Assembly: GCA_018694455.1 (NCBI GenBank) | Contig: JABHNP010000396.1 | Location: forward strand, 1 to 11,068 | Reading direction: 5' to 3' | Source of the DNA: Planctomycetaceae bacterium | Lineage (GTDB): Bacteria; Planctomycetota; Planctomycetia; Pirellulales; UBA1268 | DNA length: 11,068 nucleotides | Shown: piece after piece, positions 7,220-11,068 of the stretch | How positions within the stretch are numbered: position 1 is the first letter of the stretch | Layout of the letters: each line of letters starts with the position of its first letter | Program-made: the position numbers and the translations under genes | Notes under the pieces: generated by a model | The model's database searches: none | What the model was told of the DNA's origin: nothing | What the model saw: only the letters and a program-made list of their open reading frames with translations

Positions 7220-8833
7220 TCAGGGTTTTGCACCGGTGTGATGCGTTACAGCTGCAGCGACAAGGCCCGCAAATAATGGATGAGCAGCCGTTGGCTTACT
7301 CTTAAATTCTGGATGAAATTGAACGGCAACAAACCAGGGGTGGCTTGCTACCTCTACAATCTCAACAAGGCTCTGATCAGGGCTTGTACCTGCGATGACA
7401 AGCCCCGCCTGCTCCAGTTGTTGTTTGTAGCCGCTGTTGAATTCATAGCGATGACGGTGTCGTTCAGTAATTTCGGAAGTGCCATACGCTATAGCAGACG
7501 TGCTCCCATCTGTAAGTTTTGCTGGTTGTCTACCGAGTCGCATCGTGCCACCTTTTTCTGTGACACCTTCTTGTTCTTCCATCAAGCAGATCACTGGATG
7601 TGGCGTGTCCCGAAAAAATTCCGTTGAATGTGCGTCAGTGAGGCTTGCAACATTTCGGGCAAAGTCAATCACCGCACATTGCATTCCAAGGCATATGCCT
7701 AAGAAAGGCAGGTTTCGTTCTCGAGCGTACCGAATAGCTTCGACCTTGCCTTCAACGCCACGCTCACCAAAGCCTCCCGGCACGATGAGTGCGTCGAATC
7801 CCGCAAGTGACTTTTCAGCTCCATCCCGTTCAATTTCTTCACTTTTAATTGCTTGGACCCGCACCTGGGTGTAGTTTGCAATGCCCCCATGGTCGAGTGC
7901 TTCATAAATGCTTTTATATGCATCGCGATGTTCGGCATATTTACCAACGAGTGCAATTGAGACCTCATGCTCCGGGTTCCGAAGGCGATGCAGGATATCA
8001 TGCCAGCCGTCAAGTTCGGCTCCAGCAGCAGGTAGGTCAAGTTGCTTCAGAATGAGGTCGTCAATCTTGTTTGCCTGAAGCGATAATGGGACTTCATAGA
8101 TTGAAAAATCTTTGTCTCGTTCTTCGATAACAGAGTTCAGTGGGACATTACAAAAGAGAGCAATTTTTTCACGGTCTGACGTGTCGAGGCTTCGCTCGGT
8201 ACGACACACGAGAATGTCTGGCTGAATACCAATTTGCCGAAGGATTCCGACCGAGTGCTGTGTCGGCTTGGTTTTTAATTCCCCGGCAGCTTTCAGGAAT
8301 GGAACCAATGTAAGGTGAATGAACATGCAGTTTTCACGACCACGCTCGAGAGGAATCTGTCGGATTGCTTCGAGAAAAGGCAGGCTTTCAATATCACCGA
8401 CGGTGCCTCCAATTTCGGTGATAACAACATCGGTGTCAGCATCATCGAGTTGCAGCACAACCTCTTTGATTTCATTCGTGATATGCGGAATGACCTGGAC
8501 TGTCTTCCCAAGAAACTCTCCTCGTCGTTCCTTGTTAATAACAGACTGGTAGATTTGCCCAGTCGTGTAGTTGCTTTGTCGTGTGAGATGAGTTGTAGTG
8601 AACCGTTCGTAGTGTCCGAGATCGAGATCAGTTTCGCTGCCGTCATCGAGAACATAGACCTCGCCGTGCTGGTACGGGCTCATTGTTCCCGGATCAACAT
8701 TGATATAGGGGTCGAGCTTCTGCATCTTGACTCGAAGGCCACGCGACTCCAGAAGCATGGCGATTGACGCACTGGTGAGTCCTTTGCCGAGTGAACTGAC
8801 GACCCCACCGGTCACAAAAATATGCTTGGTCAC
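7220..8833 (-). CDS. pyrG: CTP synthase (glutamine-hydrolysing)
   Basis: PyrG aminates UTP to CTP using ATP and glutamine, the last step of pyrimidine nucleotide synthesis. I place the start at the GTG at 8833, giving 537 residues that begin MTKHIFVTGGVVSSLGKG, the nearly universal PyrG start. An ATG at 8878 would add 15 residues foreign to the family. AGGA lies 10 bases before the GTG. In the synthase domain the P-loop (about 9-20), LDPYINVDPGTMSPYQHGEV (40-59), LDLGHYERF (70-78) and TEIGGTVGDIESLPFLEA (139-156) are intact. The C-terminal class I glutamine amidotransferase domain has PGGFGERGVEGK (352-363), nucleophile Cys381 in GICLGMQ (379-385), and His507 and Glu509 in VQFHPEF. All expected catalytic residues are present. 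It is the first of three minus-strand genes and is divergent from aroG. Confidence 0.97.
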   Translation of the reverse strand: MTKHIFVTGGVVSSLGKGLTSASIAMLLESRGLRVKMQKLDPYINVDPGTMSPYQHGEVYVLDDGSETDLDLGHYERFTTTHLTRQSNYTTGQIYQSVINKERRGEFLGKTVQVIPHITNEIKEVVLQLDDADTDVVITEIGGTVGDIESLPFLEAIRQIPLERGRENCMFIHLTLVPFLKAAGELKTKPTQHSVGILRQIGIQPDILVCRTERSLDTSDREKIALFCNVPLNSVIEERDKDFSIYEVPLSLQANKIDDLILKQLDLPAAGAELDGWHDILHRLRNPEHEVSIALVGKYAEHRDAYKSIYEALDHGGIANYTQVRVQAIKSEEIERDGAEKSLAGFDALIVPGGFGERGVEGKVEAIRYARERNLPFLGICLGMQCAVIDFARNVASLTDAHSTEFFRDTPHPVICLMEEQEGVTEKGGTMRLGRQPAKLTDGSTSAIAYGTSEITERHRHRYEFNSGYKQQLEQAGLVIAGTSPDQSLVEIVEVASHPWFVAVQFHPEFKSKPTAAHPLFAGLVAAAVTHHTGAKP

Positions 8834-8976
8834 GCGGCAAAATTCCTGAAAAGACGAGACAAACGAAAAACTGGGCAAATACCGTCTCCCAACATAACGA
8901 ATGACCCAAGTGGATCGCTACTCGGCCAAATCCTACCCGGGGTTTAGTGTTCGCAGACGTGGTGTAAAGTTAAAGT
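8834..8976. promoter_or_regulatory. Divergent promoter region of pyrG and aroG
   Basis: These 143 bases separate the GTG of pyrG from the ATG of aroG, so both promoters should lie here. I see no clear sigma-70 -35/-10 pair in either direction and no strong palindrome. No good Shine-Dalgarno sequence precedes aroG (TAAAGTTAAAGT just before its ATG). The assignment rests on gene arrangement alone. Confidence 0.4.
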
Positions 8977-10053
8977 ATGGAACAAAACGCAAACATATCT
9001 GAAAGTCGTCTCTCTACGGCCGATGTCCGTATTAGAAGCCTTGATCCCCTTGTGCCACCTGCTCGACTTGTGTCGACCTTTCCGCTGACGGATACGACGA
9101 CAGCAACGGTTGTGTCGGGTCGAGAGCAGGTAGAAAAAGTACTGGCCGGCAAGGATAAACGCCTTCTGGTCGTTGTTGGCCCTTGTTCCATCCATGATCT
9201 CGATGGTGCCCGTGAATACGCCTCGAAATTAGTCACGCTGTCCCAGGAGGTTTCAGATCGACTCCTCGTTGTGATGCGTGTCTATTTTGAGAAGCCACGA
9301 ACTACTGTTGGCTGGAAAGGGTTGATCAATGATCCGCACCTCGATGATTCGTTTGATGTAGGCACGGGGTTGCGTATGGCTCGTGAGCTTTTAATCGAAA
9401 TCGCAAATATGGGCTTATTCACGGCAACAGAATTTCTGGAGCCGATTACTCCACAATACATTGCTGACACAATAGTCCTCGGTGCTATTGGAGCTCGCAC
9501 GACTGAATCACCAACACACCGTCAGATGGCCAGTGGACTGTCCATGCCGGTTGGCTTCAAGAACTCAACAGACGGCTCACTACAAGCTGCTGTCGACGCG
9601 ATGCAAGCAGCCAAGTCATCGCATTCGTTTTTAGGCATCGATAATGCTGGCGGCATCTGTGTGGTATCAACGGCTGGAAATCCATGGGGCGTTTTGATGC
9701 TTCGTGGTGGTCGAGCAGGCTCAAACTATTCTCCGGACATGCTTCGTGATGCGCGAACGCAACTTGAAAAAGCAGGATTAACCCCTCGAGTGATCATCGA
9801 TTGCAGCCATGCGAATTCCGGCAAGGATCACCGCCGGCAGTCGATCGTCTGGCGAGATGTTCTCAAGCAGCGGGTCGCTGGCGACGCATCAATCGTTGGT
9901 TTGATGTTGGAAAGTAATCTGAATTCTGGCAAGCAGGCTCCCAATCAAGATCGATCAGCTCTGGCGCACGGTGTGTCGATTACCGATGCATGCATCGGTT
10001 GGGATGAAACAGAAACGCTACTTCGTGAGGCCTACAACAGCCTTGGCGAGTGA
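8977..10053 (+). CDS. aroG: 3-deoxy-7-phosphoheptulonate (DAHP) synthase, type I (AroF/G/H class)
   Basis: It condenses phosphoenolpyruvate with erythrose 4-phosphate to DAHP, the entry step of aromatic amino acid synthesis. The 358 residues match the E. coli AroF/AroG/AroH class (about 350) along the whole length. Metal ligands are Cys70 (GPCSIHD, 68-74), His277 (DCSHANSGK, 275-283), Glu312 (LESNL, 311-315) and Asp337 (SITDACIGW, 334-342). Substrate-binding Arg101 and Lys106 lie in RVYFEKPRTTVGWKGL (101-116). PITPQY (156-161), GARTTESPTHRQMASGLS (172-189) and GFKNSTDG (193-200) are also conserved. An N-terminal extension (about 1-35, VRIRSLDPLVPP at 17-28) resembles the regulatory arm of the feedback-inhibited E. 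coli isoenzymes. Feedback inhibition is therefore likely, but which amino acid acts cannot be told, so the symbol stands for the class. Two hairpins follow the gene. Confidence 0.95.
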   Translation: MEQNANISESRLSTADVRIRSLDPLVPPARLVSTFPLTDTTTATVVSGREQVEKVLAGKDKRLLVVVGPCSIHDLDGAREYASKLVTLSQEVSDRLLVVMRVYFEKPRTTVGWKGLINDPHLDDSFDVGTGLRMARELLIEIANMGLFTATEFLEPITPQYIADTIVLGAIGARTTESPTHRQMASGLSMPVGFKNSTDGSLQAAVDAMQAAKSSHSFLGIDNAGGICVVSTAGNPWGVLMLRGGRAGSNYSPDMLRDARTQLEKAGLTPRVIIDCSHANSGKDHRRQSIVWRDVLKQRVAGDASIVGLMLESNLNSGKQAPNQDRSALAHGVSITDACIGWDETETLLREAYNSLGE

Positions 10054-10096
10054 CGTTTTTGTTTTGTTTTGATCTCATAGTTGCGTGATTGCACGA

Positions 10097-10147
10097 CTGA
10101 AGGAGTTGTCCTCTCAGCCATATAAAAGATACTCATCTTTTATTTTT
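10097..10147 (+). terminator. Tandem hairpins downstream of aroG, second with T-run
   Basis: The first hairpin pairs CTGAAGGA (10097-10104) with TCCTCTCAG (10109-10117) around GTTG, with one bulged C. Five bases later ATAAAAGAT (10122-10130) pairs perfectly with ATCTTTTAT (10135-10143) around a 4-base loop and runs into TTTT (10144-10147). The position, 43 bases after the aroG stop, and the T-run suit an intrinsic terminator. The second stem is very A+T-rich, so it would be weak on its own. Confidence 0.5.
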
Positions 10148-10168
10148 GGGTTTGTCTGGAGGAGTGCT

Positions 10169-10256
10169 ATGAAACATTTAAATGGTGTGAGGCGACGGTT
10201 TGTTTTTTACCCCGGTCGAAATGCTGGTAATGACATCCGTATTGAGTTTTAGGTGA
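10169..10256 (+). pseudogene. Frameshifted, truncated relic of a prepilin-like (DUF1559-type) gene
   Basis: A strong ribosome binding site (GGAGGAG, 10158-10164) and an ATG at 10169 start a frame that stops after 27 codons. Its DNA aligns with the start of the intact DUF1559 gene at 10442. By my hand count 29 of the first 39 bases are identical and, after removing one T from the T6 run at 10203-10208, 20 of the next 30. In the corrected frame the peptide reads FTPVEMLVMTSVLS, the same pattern as FTLIELLVVIAIIG of an intact prepilin, including the conserved Glu. The residue before the Phe is Val instead of the Gly needed for prepilin peptidase cleavage. A stop follows at 10254-10256 and the rest of the gene is absent. 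I read it as the remains of a duplicated gene copy. A functional short peptide is much less likely. Confidence 0.7.
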
Positions 10257-10441
10257 ATGACGCCGAAAGTAGCTTCAACACTAGGATAAGTTCGAATAGA
10301 TTCCCGAGAGACGCATCATGTGTTTACGGGATGCTGCACTGGTCTGCTTTTGTAATACTAAAAATGAAGATTTTTTCGGTTTAATATAAAACTGATGAAT
10401 TGTTATCAATTTTTGTTTTTTATCTTTTTTGGGGAAATACT

Positions 10442-11068
10442 ATGAAACTTTCAAATGGTTTCCGGCACCGGTCTGGCTTTACGCTGATCGAGTTGCTGGT
10501 TGTGATCGCCATCATTGGCGTTCTTGTCGGTCTACTATTGCCCGCAGTGCAGCAGGCTCGTGAGGCTGCTCGTCGGTCGGCGTGTGGTAATAAAATGAAA
10601 CAAAATGGGTTGGCAATGCACACATTTGCCGATGCGAATAGGGCACTGCCCTCTGGTTCTACTAGGCGTTCAGAAGGTAGTACTGCGGCAAATCAAATCT
10701 GGAAGTCGTTCACGGTTGTACTCATGCCATTTATTGAAATGAGCACGGTATATGACAAGATGGACTTAATTAACCAACAACAACTATCCGGTACTAAAGC
10801 CCCAGGGCAGTCTGTAAATAATATGACGGCACTGGCTCCGGTTGTTGGCGGTGAACCAATTTATACTGCACAGTTCTGTCCCTCGGATCCAGACTCTTTC
10901 AGTGGGAAAACGGTCGATGGAAAAAATCTTGGGATGTGGGGTTATCACGACAACAGGAGAACTGGTGGCAGGTGCTACGATGTATCGCTAGGTCCTACTG
11001 GGTTTCCCGGTAGCCCGCCGGATTGTAGTGCAGCTTGGTGTCGTGTGGCTAATAATTGGTGGAATGCA
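10442..11068 (+). CDS. DUF1559 domain protein with type IV prepilin-like N-terminus, 3' end outside window
   Basis: The frame stays open for 209 codons to the window edge. Residues 1-12 form a short basic leader (MKLSNGFRHRSG) that ends in the prepilin peptidase site G12/F13. The class III-type signal FTLIELLVVIAIIGVLVGLL (13-32) with Glu17 follows. LPAVQQAREAARRSACGNKM (33-52) is the characteristic start of DUF1559 proteins, a large planctomycete family with many copies per genome. The globular part holds several Cys residues (48, 148, 179, 194, 199). The protein is probably processed and inserted in or exported across the inner membrane by a type II secretion or type IV pilus-like system. 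Its function is unknown; a pseudopilin or surface role is the usual guess. GGGGA (10431-10435) lies 6 bases before the ATG. Members of about 300 residues are typical, so the C-terminal third is probably missing. A decayed relative lies just upstream. Confidence 0.93.
   Translation, partial: MKLSNGFRHRSGFTLIELLVVIAIIGVLVGLLLPAVQQAREAARRSACGNKMKQNGLAMHTFADANRALPSGSTRRSEGSTAANQIWKSFTVVLMPFIEMSTVYDKMDLINQQQLSGTKAPGQSVNNMTALAPVVGGEPIYTAQFCPSDPDSFSGKTVDGKNLGMWGYHDNRRTGGRCYDVSLGPTGFPGSPPDCSAAWCRVANNWWNA

Larger units (their letters stand above)
10054..10441. other. Intergenic region holding hairpins and a prepilin relic
   Basis: Between aroG and the DUF1559 gene lie two successive hairpins (10097-10117 and 10122-10143), a decayed prepilin-like start (10169-10256) and a further 185 bases of A+T-rich sequence with no gene that I can see. 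The final part ends in T-rich sequence (10410-10430) before the GGGGA ribosome binding site at 10431-10435. TATAAA at 10385-10390 is a possible -10 element without a convincing -35. Confidence 0.5.

Noticed and set aside
7162..7233. Upstream ATG (7233) as the start of the DUF1844 protein
   Set aside because: It adds 24 residues unlike the family and overlaps the end of pyrG; the ATG at 7161 begins a family-like N-terminus.
8834..8878. Upstream ATG (8878) as the start of pyrG
   Set aside because: The 15 extra residues are not part of CTP synthase, and the GTG at 8833 gives the standard MTKHIFVTGG start.
10199..10210. Programmed frameshifting at the T6 run of the prepilin relic
   Set aside because: Restoring the prepilin frame needs a skip of one base, not the -1 slip typical of such T-runs, and the corrected frame still stops after about 28 codons, so decay is simpler.

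Overview
The window looks like chromosomal DNA from a planctomycete (Planctomycetota). The main pointers are a DUF1559-type prepilin-like gene cut off at the right edge, a DUF1844 protein, and an ABC exporter with an unusually long loop between its first two membrane helices. A small zinc-ribbon/membrane-anchor protein fits as well. Genus cannot be resolved from this sequence. Base composition is moderate; hand counts of single 60-base lines range from 22/60 G+C in the left part (1141-1200) to 32/60 in aroG (9001-9060).

Layout, left to right. (1) 1-390, plus strand: the C-terminal end of a response-regulator-like receiver domain whose phosphorylation residues are missing. (2) 391-1134: about 740 bases with no convincing gene. 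(3) 1135-1791, plus: a short, E. coli-type PAPS reductase (cysH) with low G+C. (4) 1859-3343, plus: rhamnulokinase (rhaB). (5) 3381-5584, minus: a two-gene unit of an MsbA-type ABC exporter and a zinc-ribbon/single-helix protein overlapping it by 4 bases; it converges on rhaB. (6) 5870-8833, minus: pyrG (CTP synthase), a DUF1844 protein and folD in one direction. (7) 8977-10053, plus: a type I DAHP synthase, divergent from pyrG. (8) 10054-10441: hairpins after aroG, then a frameshifted, truncated relic of a prepilin-like gene. (9) 10442 to the right edge, plus: an intact DUF1559 prepilin-like gene, incomplete at its 3' end.

Most genes are housekeeping or central metabolism: sulfate assimilation, rhamnose phosphorylation, one-carbon folate metabolism, CTP synthesis and the first step of the shikimate pathway. 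They do not form one pathway. The least ordinary observations are the decayed prepilin N-terminus directly upstream of an intact paralogue, the receiver domain that has lost its phosphoacceptor, the shortened C-terminal region of CysH, and the coupled exporter/zinc-ribbon pair. I found no CRISPR array, insertion sequence, phage gene, rRNA or recognisable tRNA, and no clear case of a previously undescribed multi-gene system.
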